From Candidatus Nanopelagicaceae bacterium (GTDB taxonomy: Bacteria > Actinomycetota > Actinomycetes > Nanopelagicales > Nanopelagicaceae), in the NCBI GenBank assembly GCA_023254845.1, contig JALRKE010000003.1, forward strand, positions 1 to 43,885: DNA of 43,885 bases, read 5' to 3'. Shown in pieces: positions 1 through 9,802 of this stretch (the stretch's first letter is position 1; every line of letters begins with the position of its first letter). The notes beneath the pieces were generated by a model. That model was not told the DNA's origin and ran no database searches. It saw nothing but the letters and a program-made list of their open reading frames with translations. The position numbers and the translations under genes are program-made.

Positions 1-269
1 CTTGAACTGAAAATCCAGGTCAATAATCGTTTTGGATTTTTCTATGGTAGAAAAACCGATTAAGATTTTTTTACCGGCCTTCAAGGATAGTGGATACAAG
101 AATCCGGTTTTTACATTCTGATTCAATCCTACACTTTGAACGGATTTATCTTTATGCAAACGCTGAATTTCAGCGACACCTTTTCCAATTTCGCTACAGA
201 TGTCTGTTCTTCCTTCTTCAAATACGACCATTTGAAGATAATCCTGCTTAAGTGAGGCATTAAATGAAA
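1..269 (-). other. Lower-GC segment with an uninterrupted minus-strand reading frame (partial, runs off the left edge), out of frame with rapZ; unknown or foreign coding fragment
   Basis: Minus frame reads ...LSFNASLKQDYLQMVVFEEGRTDICSEIGKGVAEIQRLHKDKSVQSVGLNQNVKTGFLYPLSLKAGKKILIGFSTIEKSKTIIDLDFQFK with no stop to position 1; the first 120 bp are about 35% GC by hand count. Confidence 0.5.
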
Positions 270-725
270 GAGTTCTTTGATTTTCCGTTCTAGCTGGTGG
301 ATGTTGAGTTGGGATGTATCTACAACTAAGTCCGCGCCAGCTCGTAACTCACGCAATTTTTCGCGCTCGCGTTCAATACCATCAACAATCCGGTCATTAC
401 CTTGTAGGGGATGTGGTCTTCTAGAGGATTCGAAACGAGTGATCAAAACTTCATCCGAAGCATCAACAAAAATGATTTTTCTCGAGACGCCCTTCTCGAC
501 AAGTTCAGCAAGCGCTCGGTTTAAGTCATCAAAGAACTGGCGACCGCGGACATCAATGACAACCCCAATTGAGTCGGAGGTCCGCTCGGTCATCTCTAAC
601 ACCGCAGTGAGTAGTGAAGGTGGAAGGTTATCTATTACATACCATCCCGAATCTTCCATTGAGTGTGCGACGGTCGAGCGCCCGGCGCCACTCATTCCAG
701 TTATGACTACTACTTCGCGTGCCAT
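266..725 (-). pseudogene. rapZ: RNase adapter / nucleotide-binding protein RapZ (YvcJ family), N-terminal domain only; homology ends near 266
   Basis: MAREVVVITGMSGAGRSTVAHSMEDSGWYVIDNLPPSLL has the P-loop and N-terminal motifs of RapZ; located directly downstream of uvrC as in other actinobacteria; the C-terminal domain (GFKYGLPxDADLVxDxRFLPNP) is absent. Confidence 0.85.
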
Positions 726-746
726 GGCTTCATCATGCTATCCATG

Positions 747-2663
747 TCAAGGATGCTCGATGATCTCCCCCGTTTGCGCATCTACTTCGATAGCGCTCTC
801 CATAACGCTTAGTTTTTCATGTATGACCATCGCAGTCTTCTCACCTATTCCAGGAACCGCCGCTATCTCATTGATATCGGCCTTCCTTAGCGCTGCAACA
901 GATCCGAACCTTTCGATCAGAGCGCCCCGCCGACTCTCGCCCAACCCGGGAATTTCATCTAAGAGCGATTCGAGCATCAGGCGGGAGCGCTTAGAACGGT
1001 GGAAAGTAATGGCAAAGCGATGCGCTTCATCACGGATCCGTTGCACCAAGTAGAGCGCCTCGCTATTTCTTGGCAGAACCACCGGATAGGCGCGATCGGG
1101 AAACCAAATTTCCTCTAATCTCTTCGCAAGTCCAACTAGTGCTACTTCGGTTATGCCGAGTTCAGCTAGGGCACGCGCTGCAGCATTTACCTGGCCTCGA
1201 CCACCATCGACAATGACAAGCTGTGGTGGATAAGCAAATCTAGGCTTTCTCGCGCCAAGTGAATCTAACTCCTCTAGGTCTATTTCTTTCTCCTCTAGGT
1301 AACGCTTGAAACGTCTAGTTATCACATGATGCATGGCGCGCGTATCATCGAATTTTTCTCGATCATCAATTCCGAAGCGACGATAATCGCTCTTCTTAGG
1401 TTGACCATCTTCAAAGACGACCATGGACGCAACTACTGAGGTGCCTTGGATATTTGAGATATCAAAACACTCTATCCGGAGAGGTAATTCATCTAGCTCT
1501 AACGCCGAGGCCAAATCCTCAAGGGTACGTCCGGAAACGCCCGCATCATTTGCGCGCTTGCTCAAGAATTGAACTAAGGCGTGGTGCGCATTTCGTTTGA
1601 CTGTTTCGAGGATTTCTAGTTTCTCGCCTCTCTGTGGAAAGTGAATGCTTGTCTTACTTTTGGCTCGCTGCGAGAGAAGCTCAGTCAATGAATCGCCATC
1701 TCCAACTTCAACATTCACATAGATTTCTCGTGGAAGTTCAAACTCTCTATAGATTTGTTCTAGAGTAGCTTCGATTAGTGCATCCCCCTCAGGCAGATTC
1801 GCCCTATCCATAATCCAAGATCTTGATCCAACAATCCTTCCGTTTCTTACTCTGAAAATTGAGGCTGCTGAGTGCGTTATATCGTCATGAAGCGCGACAA
1901 AGTCTGCAGATATTGAATCTGAGATAGCGGCATCCGTTGACTCACTCGCCAACTCGAGCGCTTTCATTCGATCTCTTATCTTTGCAGCTCGCTCGAACTG
2001 CTCCGCCTCAGCTGCCTGCTCCATTTCTTCCTTTAACCGGGACTCCAGATTAGTTGCGCCATGATCCATAAAATCACCCAACTTTGAAATCAGATCGCGG
2101 TGTTCTGCGGAAGTTATTCGCCCAACGCAGGGCGCTGCACACTTTCCGATATCGCCTAATAGACACTGGCGTTTACTTCTTACAGCCTGATCGAAATTAC
2201 TCTTCGAACATGAGCGGATAGGAAACAGTTCCAGAATTAGATCAAAGGTGGTCCGCAGCGCCCAAGCATGTGCATAGGGACCGAAATACTTAAGACCCTT
2301 CTGTTTCGCTCGCCGGGTTATAAAGATTCTTGGAAACTCTTCGCCCACTGATAGCGCTAGAAATGGATAGGATTTGTCGTCTCGAAATTGAACGTTGAAG
2401 TCTGGGCTTTCCTCTTTTATCCAGGTGAACTCAAGTTGAAGCGCTTCTACCTCTGAATCGACGACGGTCCAATCCACCCGGCTAGCGGCGTGCACCATGC
2501 GATTTGTCTTCTCCGGCAAGTTCTTCTGGAAATATGAGTTGAGCCGATTCTTTAGGTTCCGAGCTTTCCCAACATATATGACGCGATCCTGAGCATCGAA
2601 GAATCGATAAACGCCGGGTTCATCTGGAACACCGGTTGGTCTATAACTACTTGGATCTGTCAT
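747..2663 (-). CDS. uvrC: Excinuclease ABC subunit C
   Basis: GIY-YIG start (GVYRFFDAQDRVIYVGKARNLKNRL), UvrC homology region, C-terminal HhH motifs; adjacent to uvrA and uvrB. Confidence 0.97.
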   Translation of the reverse strand: MTDPSSYRPTGVPDEPGVYRFFDAQDRVIYVGKARNLKNRLNSYFQKNLPEKTNRMVHAASRVDWTVVDSEVEALQLEFTWIKEESPDFNVQFRDDKSYPFLALSVGEEFPRIFITRRAKQKGLKYFGPYAHAWALRTTFDLILELFPIRSCSKSNFDQAVRSKRQCLLGDIGKCAAPCVGRITSAEHRDLISKLGDFMDHGATNLESRLKEEMEQAAEAEQFERAAKIRDRMKALELASESTDAAISDSISADFVALHDDITHSAASIFRVRNGRIVGSRSWIMDRANLPEGDALIEATLEQIYREFELPREIYVNVEVGDGDSLTELLSQRAKSKTSIHFPQRGEKLEILETVKRNAHHALVQFLSKRANDAGVSGRTLEDLASALELDELPLRIECFDISNIQGTSVVASMVVFEDGQPKKSDYRRFGIDDREKFDDTRAMHHVITRRFKRYLEEKEIDLEELDSLGARKPRFAYPPQLVIVDGGRGQVNAAARALAELGITEVALVGLAKRLEEIWFPDRAYPVVLPRNSEALYLVQRIRDEAHRFAITFHRSKRSRLMLESLLDEIPGLGESRRGALIERFGSVAALRKADINEIAAVPGIGEKTAMVIHEKLSVMESAIEVDAQTGEIIEHP

Positions 2664-2678
2664 CTCTTAAGCCGCTAG

Positions 2679-5528
2679 TTATTTAACTTTGAGTTTGAGC
2701 GCTTCGCTCAAGAAACGTCCGGTATAACTTGACTTGTTCTTGGCAACTTCTTCTGGGGTGCCAGAAGCTACAACCGTTCCGCCTCCGGATCCTCCCTCTG
2801 GGCCAAGATCGATAACCCAATCGGCAGATTTGATGACATCAAGATTATGCTCAATGACCACAACAGTATTTCCAGTCTCAACGAGGCGCTGGAGAACTCC
2901 AAGTAACTTTCGAACATCCTCAAAGTGGAGTCCGGTAGTTGGCTCGTCCAACACATAGATGGTGCGACCAGTAGAACGACGTTGCAACTCAGTGGCCAGC
3001 TTTACCCGCTGCGCCTCTCCCCCAGAGAGAGTTGGAGCAGATTGACCTAATCGGACATATCCCAAACCAACATCGCACAAAGTCTTGAGGTATCGGTGAA
3101 TTGCAGGAATTGATTCGAAGAATTCACTTGCTTTCTCAATTGGCATATCTAGTACTTCAGCGATTGTCTTGCCTTTGTAATGGACCTCTAAGGTCTCTCG
3201 GTTATACCGGGCGCCATGACATACCTCGCAAGGAACATAGACATCGGGTAAGAAGTTCATCTCAATCGTGATGGTTCCATCGCCGGCACAGTTCTCACAT
3301 CGACCACCTTTTACGTTAAACGAGAAGCGTCCCTGTTGGTAGCCACGCACCTTCGCCTCGCTAGTTTCGGCAAAGAGAGCTCGGATTTTGTCGAAGACTC
3401 CGGTGTATGTAGCTGGATTAGATCGTGGAGTTCGACCAATTGGAGATTGATCAACATGAACTACTTTGTCTAGATGATCGATTCCAGTAACGGTTCGATG
3501 GCGCCCTGGTACAACCCGCGCACCATTTAGCTTGTTTGCAAGGACCGAATAAAGGATGTCATTAACTAGCGTCGATTTACCCGAGCCACTTACTCCCGTT
3601 ACCGCAACAAAAAGCCCGAGTGGGAAGGTGACATCAATCGATTTCAAATTGTTTTCTTTTGCCTCTTTTACAACCAGCGAACGCTTTGAATCGACTTTGC
3701 GACGTAACTTTGGAATGGCAATCGAACTTCGTCCCGATATATAGGCGCCAGTAATCGATTTCTTCGAATCAACCAAGCTGGCTAAATCCCCCGAGACGAC
3801 AATCTCGCCCCCATGCTCGCCGGCTCCAGGACCGATATCAACGATCCAATCAGCAGTTCGAATCGTCTCCTCGTCATGCTCAACCACAATCAAGGTATTT
3901 CCCAGATCTCTTAAATGTGTCAAAGTATCGATTAGGCGACGGTTATCTCGTTGATGCAGTCCAATACTCGGTTCATCTAGAACATAGAGAACACCAACTA
4001 AACCAGAACCAATTTGGGTAGCAAGGCGTATTCGTTGCGCTTCTCCTCCGGAGAGAGAAGCGGCAGCGCGGGCCAATGTTAAGTATTCAAGTCCTACATC
4101 CAGTAAAAAGCTGAGTCGCGCGTTAACTTCCTTCATCACTCGTTCGGCAATCTTTGCCTCTCGCGCTCCAAGCTTTATATCTTTTAAGAATCGAGCGCAC
4201 TCATCGATCGAAAGTTCACAGATTTCAGCAATGTTCTTTCCCCCGACTGTTACCGCAAGGACTTCTGGCTTCAATCGCGAACCATTACAAACTGCGCAAG
4301 GCGTCTCACGCATATATGCCTCGTACTTTTCGCGGCTGTAATCACTCTCCGTCTCCCCATGCCTCCGTTCAATAAAGGGAATGACGCCCTCAAATCCAGT
4401 CGAGTAACTTCTAACCCGTCCGTATCGATTCTTGTATTTGACGTGCACTTCATACTCGTAGCCATTTAATATTGCAGTTCTAGCCTTTTCGGAGAGCTTG
4501 CGCCATGGAGTATCCATAGAGAACTTCACATCTTTAGCAAGTGCTTCCAAGAGATTATTGAAGTACTCAGAGGTTTGACCGCCCGCCCAAGGAGCGATTG
4601 CACCCTCATGGATTGAAATAGAGTCATCTGGAATTACTAACTCTTCATCTACCTCTAACTTTGAGCCGATTCCCGTGCACTCCGGGCAAGCCCCGAAGGG
4701 AGAGTTAAAGGAGAATGAACGTGGCTCCATCTCCTGGAAGGAGAGTCCGCAATCGTGGCAAGCTAATAACTCGCTATATGTGCGCTCCCGTTCTTCTTTC
4801 GCCTTTGCATCGACAAATTCGAGCGTTACAAGGCCACTAGCTAGCCGAAGCGCTGTTTCAATCGAATCCGTCAATCTCTGTTTTGAATCTGGTTTGGCAG
4901 TCAATCGGTCAATGACGACTTCGATAGTGTGTTTCTCTTGCTTCTTTAATTTCGGCGGTTCACTTAATTGGACTGTGACGCCATCGACTCTCGCCCTTGA
5001 ATATCCTTGTGCTAACAAATCCTTAAATAGATCGGCAAACTCGCCCTTTCGGGAACGGATCATCGGAGCTAGTACTTGGAATCTAGTCTCAGCAGGAAGA
5101 CTAAGAATTTGATCGACTATGTTCTGGGGGGTCTGCTTTGCAATTGGCTTTCCGCACTTAGGGCAGTGCGGTTTTCCTGCTCTAGCAAAGAGCAACCGGA
5201 GATAGTCATAGACCTCGGTGATTGTTCCTACCGTTGAACGTGGGTTTCGATTTGTTGATTTTTGATCAATAGAGACCGCAGGAGACAAACCCTCGATAAA
5301 GTCGACATCCGGTTTATCCATCTGTCCCAAGAACTGTCGGGCATAGGCTGAAAGCGATTCGACGTAGCGTCGCTGACCCTCGGCGAAAATCGTGTCGAAT
5401 GCAAGCGATGATTTTCCTGATCCAGATAAACCAGTAAAGACGATTAGAGAGTTACGAGGCAAATCTAGAGATACATTCTTGAGGTTATGTTCGCGAGCAC
5501 CTCTTACCACTAATCTTTCAGCACTCAT
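2679..5528 (-). CDS. uvrA: Excinuclease ABC subunit A
   Basis: [46 protein letters not shown]; two ABC ATPase domains with LSGGEAQR signatures and zinc-finger CxxC motifs. Confidence 0.98.
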   Translation of the reverse strand: MSAERLVVRGAREHNLKNVSLDLPRNSLIVFTGLSGSGKSSLAFDTIFAEGQRRYVESLSAYARQFLGQMDKPDVDFIEGLSPAVSIDQKSTNRNPRSTVGTITEVYDYLRLLFARAGKPHCPKCGKPIAKQTPQNIVDQILSLPAETRFQVLAPMIRSRKGEFADLFKDLLAQGYSRARVDGVTVQLSEPPKLKKQEKHTIEVVIDRLTAKPDSKQRLTDSIETALRLASGLVTLEFVDAKAKEERERTYSELLACHDCGLSFQEMEPRSFSFNSPFGACPECTGIGSKLEVDEELVIPDDSISIHEGAIAPWAGGQTSEYFNNLLEALAKDVKFSMDTPWRKLSEKARTAILNGYEYEVHVKYKNRYGRVRSYSTGFEGVIPFIERRHGETESDYSREKYEAYMRETPCAVCNGSRLKPEVLAVTVGGKNIAEICELSIDECARFLKDIKLGAREAKIAERVMKEVNARLSFLLDVGLEYLTLARAAASLSGGEAQRIRLATQIGSGLVGVLYVLDEPSIGLHQRDNRRLIDTLTHLRDLGNTLIVVEHDEETIRTADWIVDIGPGAGEHGGEIVVSGDLASLVDSKKSITGAYISGRSSIAIPKLRRKVDSKRSLVVKEAKENNLKSIDVTFPLGLFVAVTGVSGSGKSTLVNDILYSVLANKLNGARVVPGRHRTVTGIDHLDKVVHVDQSPIGRTPRSNPATYTGVFDKIRALFAETSEAKVRGYQQGRFSFNVKGGRCENCAGDGTITIEMNFLPDVYVPCEVCHGARYNRETLEVHYKGKTIAEVLDMPIEKASEFFESIPAIHRYLKTLCDVGLGYVRLGQSAPTLSGGEAQRVKLATELQRRSTGRTIYVLDEPTTGLHFEDVRKLLGVLQRLVETGNTVVVIEHNLDVIKSADWVIDLGPEGGSGGGTVVASGTPEEVAKNKSSYTGRFLSEALKLKVK

Positions 5529-7609
5529 TTAATTCCACCCTCGTCCATGCTACGTAGTTCCCGCTTAAGTTCTTTGATCTCATCGCGCAATCTAGCCGCT
5601 AACTCAAATTGGAGTTCTGCGGCAGCATTTCGCATCTGTTCGGTTAAGGATTCGATCAGACCGAGAAGTTCAGCTCTGGGTAAGGCTACGAGCGACTTGG
5701 CATGAACGCCAACCGGAGTTTCGCTTACACCACGACGCTTACCCCCACCAATTAGGTTCTCGGTATCTTCGCTCTCACGTTCGATCAAATCTGTTATATC
5801 TGCAATCTTCTTTCGAAGTGGTTGTGGATCAATTCCCATCGCCTCGTTATATGCAATCTGTTTCGCCCGGCGTCGATTAGTCTCATCAATAGCGTTTCGC
5901 ATCGAATCAGTGAGGTTATCGGCATACATATGAACCTCACCCGATACATTTCGCGCCGCTCTACCTATAGTCTGGATTAGCGATCGAGTAGACCGCAAGA
6001 AGCCTTCTTTATCAGCATCGAGGATGGAGACTAGCGAGACTTCGGGAAGATCAAGTCCCTCTCGTAACAAGTTGATTCCTACTAGAACGTCGTATTCACC
6101 AAGTCGCAACTCACGTAGTAGTTCTACCCTTCTCAAGGTATCCACTTCTGAGTGTAGGTAACGAACTCGTATTCCGGCATTAGCAAAGTAGTCGGTGAGA
6201 TCTTCCGCCATCTTCTTTGTCAGCGTGGTTACCAGCACCCGCTCATTACGCTCTGCTCGTAGGTTTATCTCTACTCTCAAATCATCGATCTGATTCTTGG
6301 TTGGCTTAATGATTATCTTTGGATCTATGAGTCCGGTCGGGCGGATTACCTGTTCAACAAAGACCCCGCCAGCCTTCTCCATCTCGTAAGGACCAGGCGT
6401 TGCCGAAAGGTAGACCTTCTGAGGAGTTCGCTCGAGAAACTCATTAAATGTAAGCGGTCGATTATCCATGGCGCTGGGCAATCTAAAACCGTGCTCAACC
6501 AGAGTTCTTTTACGTGAGGCATCGCCTTCAAACATCGCCCCTATCTGCGGCACCGTTATATGTGATTCATCAATTACGCATAAGAAATCTTCCGGGAAGT
6601 AATCAAGGAGACAGTTCGGTGCCGAGCCCGCGAGCCTTCCATCAATATGTCGAGAGTAATTTTCGATCCCGGAACAGAAGCCCAGCTGTTGGATCATCTC
6701 TAAATCAAATTGGGTGCGCATTCGAAGGCGCTGCGCCTCAAGCAGCTTATTCTCCCGCTCCAATTCTTTAAGACGGTTCGCAAGCTCTGCTTCGATATCT
6801 GCCATAGCTCGCTTCATTGTTGCCGGGCTAGCTGAGTAGTGGGTGGCGGGGAAAATGAATACCTCTTTAACATCGCTAACTATCTCTCCAGTTAGGGGAT
6901 TAAGTGTTGTTAATCGTTCAATCTCATCACCAAACATCTCAATTCGAATAGCAAGTTCTTCGTAAACAGGAATGATTTCGATTGTGTCGCCCCGGACTCT
7001 AAATGTGCCACGTTCAAATGCGATGTCATTGCGTTTGTATTGAATATCAACAAACTTTCGAAGCAGCGCATTGCGGTCAAGGCTCTCCCCCACATTTACT
7101 CGAACCATTCGATCTATATATTCCTGAGGCGTTCCAAGGCCATAAATACAAGAAACTGTTGCGACTACCACTACATCACGGCGCGTAAGCAATGAATAGG
7201 TAGCTGAGTATCTAAGGCGTTCAACCTCCGAATTTATCGAAGCATCTTTCTCAATGAAGGTATCTGTTTGCGGTACATAGGCTTCTGGCTGGTAGTAGTC
7301 GTAATATGAAACAAAGTACTCAACCGCATTGTTAGGTAGAAGCTCTTTAAATTCATTAGCAAGCTGCGCTGCAAGAGTCTTGTTAGGCGCCATTACGAGC
7401 GTTGGTCGCTGTACTTGCTCTATCAGCCAAGCGACGGTTGCGGATTTTCCAGTTCCAGTCGCTCCGAGTAAGACTATATCCGGCTCGCCTCGATTTACTC
7501 TCTCAGTTAAATTTGCAATGGCGCTTGGTTGATCACCCGCTGGCTTGAACTCACTTATAACCTCGAAAGGTTGATCTGCCCTTGGAGTACTAGTGACTGC
7601 GCGCGTCAT
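5525..7609 (-). CDS. uvrB: Excinuclease ABC subunit B; start likely 7609 (ATGA overlap with the coaE stop) rather than the longer ORF start at 7642
   Basis: [38 protein letters not shown], helicase motifs and C-terminal UVR domain; ATG at 7609 overlaps the coaE TGA (7608-7606). Confidence 0.97.
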   Translation of the reverse strand: MTRAVTSTPRADQPFEVISEFKPAGDQPSAIANLTERVNRGEPDIVLLGATGTGKSATVAWLIEQVQRPTLVMAPNKTLAAQLANEFKELLPNNAVEYFVSYYDYYQPEAYVPQTDTFIEKDASINSEVERLRYSATYSLLTRRDVVVVATVSCIYGLGTPQEYIDRMVRVNVGESLDRNALLRKFVDIQYKRNDIAFERGTFRVRGDTIEIIPVYEELAIRIEMFGDEIERLTTLNPLTGEIVSDVKEVFIFPATHYSASPATMKRAMADIEAELANRLKELERENKLLEAQRLRMRTQFDLEMIQQLGFCSGIENYSRHIDGRLAGSAPNCLLDYFPEDFLCVIDESHITVPQIGAMFEGDASRKRTLVEHGFRLPSAMDNRPLTFNEFLERTPQKVYLSATPGPYEMEKAGGVFVEQVIRPTGLIDPKIIIKPTKNQIDDLRVEINLRAERNERVLVTTLTKKMAEDLTDYFANAGIRVRYLHSEVDTLRRVELLRELRLGEYDVLVGINLLREGLDLPEVSLVSILDADKEGFLRSTRSLIQTIGRAARNVSGEVHMYADNLTDSMRNAIDETNRRRAKQIAYNEAMGIDPQPLRKKIADITDLIERESEDTENLIGGGKRRGVSETPVGVHAKSLVALPRAELLGLIESLTEQMRNAAAELQFELAARLRDEIKELKRELRSMDEGGIK

Positions 7610-8202
7610 TTTCTCGTTCGCGGAAGAATCTCGCGCTCCCAAACTCCCCGAACGGCGCGCTCAAGATCATCAATTGAACCCTCATTTTTGATTACACAAT
7701 TGGCGATTGACTCACGCTCTTCATCGGTAGCTTGGGCTGAAATTCTCCGCTCAATCTCGTAACTCTTAAGACCCCGTTCGGCAAGACGTGCTCTCCTCAC
7801 CTCAAGATTCGCAGAAATCGTGATTACGAAATCAAAGCGGTTTGCACCTTTAGTCTCAAATAAAAGCGGAATTTGATTTATGACTACCCCATCGCTTGGA
7901 ACTCGTGTGGCAATCCTTGTGGCGAGTTCTCGTACTTTGGGATGAATAATTTCTTCTAAATCGCGCCGCGCAATTTCATCTTTAAAGACTATCTCCGCTA
8001 ACTTGGAGCGATTAATTTCACCGTCAACTAGAACTTCATCGCCAAAGCGGGAAAGAACTTCATCATAACCCTCGGTGCCACGTTCAATTACATCGCGGGC
8101 TAGTTGATCAGAGTCGATGACAACCGCTCCAAGCTCCTGGAAGAACTCACCGGCCAGTGACTTACCTGAGCCAATCCCTCCAGTCAGTGCAATCGAGAGC
8201 AT
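7606..8202 (-). CDS. coaE: Dephospho-CoA kinase
   Basis: [39 protein letters not shown]-loop kinase; downstream of rpsA as in other actinobacteria. Confidence 0.95.
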   Translation of the reverse strand: MLSIALTGGIGSGKSLAGEFFQELGAVVIDSDQLARDVIERGTEGYDEVLSRFGDEVLVDGEINRSKLAEIVFKDEIARRDLEEIIHPKVRELATRIATRVPSDGVVINQIPLLFETKGANRFDFVITISANLEVRRARLAERGLKSYEIERRISAQATDEERESIANCVIKNEGSIDDLERAVRGVWEREILPRTRK

Positions 8203-8246
8203 CTGATTTTCTCCAAAGCTAGTAAAGAGCCTCTTCCAAATAGAAA

Positions 8247-8277
8247 GAACAGGACCAGATTAAATCCGGTCCTGTTC
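8247..8277 (-). terminator. Intrinsic terminator-like hairpin downstream of rpsA
   Basis: GAACAGGACC (8247-8256) pairs perfectly with GGTCCTGTTC (8268-8277), 10 bp; on the minus strand it is followed by a T-rich stretch (TTCTATTT). Confidence 0.75.
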
Positions 8278-8287
8278 TCATCAATAA

Positions 8288-9649
8288 CTACTCTGCTGTC
8301 GCAGTCTGTTCAGCTTCTGGTTCTGCTGCAGCGGCAGCAGCATCGGCGGCTTGCGCTTCTGCCTTCTGCTTTTTGTGAGCAAGGAATCGAGCTTGGGCTT
8401 CTGCGTACTGGCGCTCCCACTCCTCGCGCTGTGATTCATAACCAGGCTTCCACTCTTGAGTTTGCGGATCGAAACCTTCTGGATAGATAAAGTTTCCGCT
8501 CTCGTCATAGCGAGCTGGCATTCCATATTGAGTTGGATCGAAAGCTTCGACTGGGACATCATGGCCCTCGTTAGCCTGTTTAAGCGATAACGAGATTCGA
8601 CGACGCTCTAGGTCGATATCGATAATCTTTACAAACAGTTGATCGCCAACTTGAACGACCTGTTCTGGGATTTCAACGTGGCGCTCTGCAAGCTCTGAGA
8701 TATGGACCAATCCTTCGATGCCATCAAATACTCGGATAAACGCACCGAATGGAACTAGCTTAGTTACCTCACCCGGGACAACTTGATTAATGGTGTGAGT
8801 ACGTGCAAATGCCTGCCAAGGATCTTCTTGTGTTGCCTTGAGTGATAGCGAAACGCGCTCGCGCTCGAAATCAACTTCAAGAACTTCTACAGTAACTTCA
8901 TCGCCCACTTCTACTACCTCACCTGGGTGATCAATATGCTTCCAAGAGAGCTCTGAAACGTGAACTAGCCCATCAACGCCACCAAGATCAACGAATGCGC
9001 CAAAGTTAACGATGGAAGAAACAACGCCGGAGCGAACCTGACCTTTTTGGAGTTGATTTAGGAAAGTGGTGCGTGACTCAGATTGAGTCTGCTCTAGATA
9101 AGCGCGGCGTGAAAGCACCACATTATTTCTATTCTTATCAAGCTCGATAATGCGGGCCTCAACTTGCTTGCCAATATAAGGCGAGAGATCGCGTACTCGT
9201 CGCATTTCTACCAGTGATGCTGGGAGGAATCCGCGAAGACCGATATCAACAATCAAGCCACCTTTTACTACCTCGATTACTGTTCCGACTACTACTTCGT
9301 CGCGTTCTTTCTTGCCTTCAATCTCGCCCCATGCCTTCTCGTATTGAGCGCGCTTCTTGGAGAGAATTAGACGACCTTCTTTATCTTCCTTTTGAAGGAC
9401 GAGCGCTTCAATTCGCTCTCCGACTTTTACTAATTCACTTGGATCTAAATCATTTCGAATAGAAAGCTCTCGAGAAGGAATTACGCCTTCAGTCTTATAT
9501 CCGATATCTAGAAGAACTTCGTCTCGATCTACTTGGACGACGATGCCTGAGACTAGATCGCCATCGTTGAAATTTTTTATTGTGCCTTCGATTGCGGCAA
9601 GGAATTCGGCTGCTGAGCCGACATCATTTACTGAAATTTGAGTTGACAA
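8288..9649 (-). CDS. rpsA: 30S ribosomal protein S1 (TTG start)
   Basis: Four S1 repeats (e.g. GDLVSGIVVQVDRDEVLLDIGYKTEGVIPSREL; FGAFVDLGGVDGLVHVSELSWKHIDHPGEVVEVGDEV); SD-like GGAG just upstream of TTG at 9649. Confidence 0.96.
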   Translation of the reverse strand: MSTQISVNDVGSAAEFLAAIEGTIKNFNDGDLVSGIVVQVDRDEVLLDIGYKTEGVIPSRELSIRNDLDPSELVKVGERIEALVLQKEDKEGRLILSKKRAQYEKAWGEIEGKKERDEVVVGTVIEVVKGGLIVDIGLRGFLPASLVEMRRVRDLSPYIGKQVEARIIELDKNRNNVVLSRRAYLEQTQSESRTTFLNQLQKGQVRSGVVSSIVNFGAFVDLGGVDGLVHVSELSWKHIDHPGEVVEVGDEVTVEVLEVDFERERVSLSLKATQEDPWQAFARTHTINQVVPGEVTKLVPFGAFIRVFDGIEGLVHISELAERHVEIPEQVVQVGDQLFVKIIDIDLERRRISLSLKQANEGHDVPVEAFDPTQYGMPARYDESGNFIYPEGFDPQTQEWKPGYESQREEWERQYAEAQARFLAHKKQKAEAQAADAAAAAAEPEAEQTATAE

Positions 9650-9671
9650 GTTGCTCCGTGGGGAAAGGTAA

Positions 9672-9726
9672 CTAGTAGGACACGCTTAAAGTCTGACTCC
9701 AATTGGTATTGGGCATTTCCTACTAG
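9672..9726 (-). promoter_or_regulatory. Candidate structured rpsA 5' leader (outer 9-bp stem plus inner hairpin)
   Basis: CTAGTAGGA (9672-9680) is the exact inverse complement of TCCTACTAG (9718-9726); on the minus strand an inner CCAAT-ACCA-ATTGG hairpin lies in the loop; ends about 22 nt upstream of the rpsA start. Confidence 0.45.
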
Positions 9727-9802
9727 GTCCGAGGCGATGCAAGAGCCCTAAGCGAGGAGCAGAAGGCTACTTTCAACTCACCGTATGGGTCAATTTGGGT
9801 GA

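Noticed and set aside
277-1053. 258-aa plus-strand ORF opposite rapZ/uvrC
   Set aside because: Shadow ORF antisense to conserved coding sequence; low-complexity Ser/Arg composition and no recognisable domain.
7610-7642. N-terminally extended UvrB ([11 protein letters not shown]...)
   Set aside because: Extension lies inside coaE; ATG at 7609 gives the ATGA overlap seen at other junctions in this window.
8281-8562. 93-aa minus-strand ORF overlapping the rpsA 3' end
   Set aside because: Alternative frame within rpsA; Gln/Lys/Ser-rich with no support.
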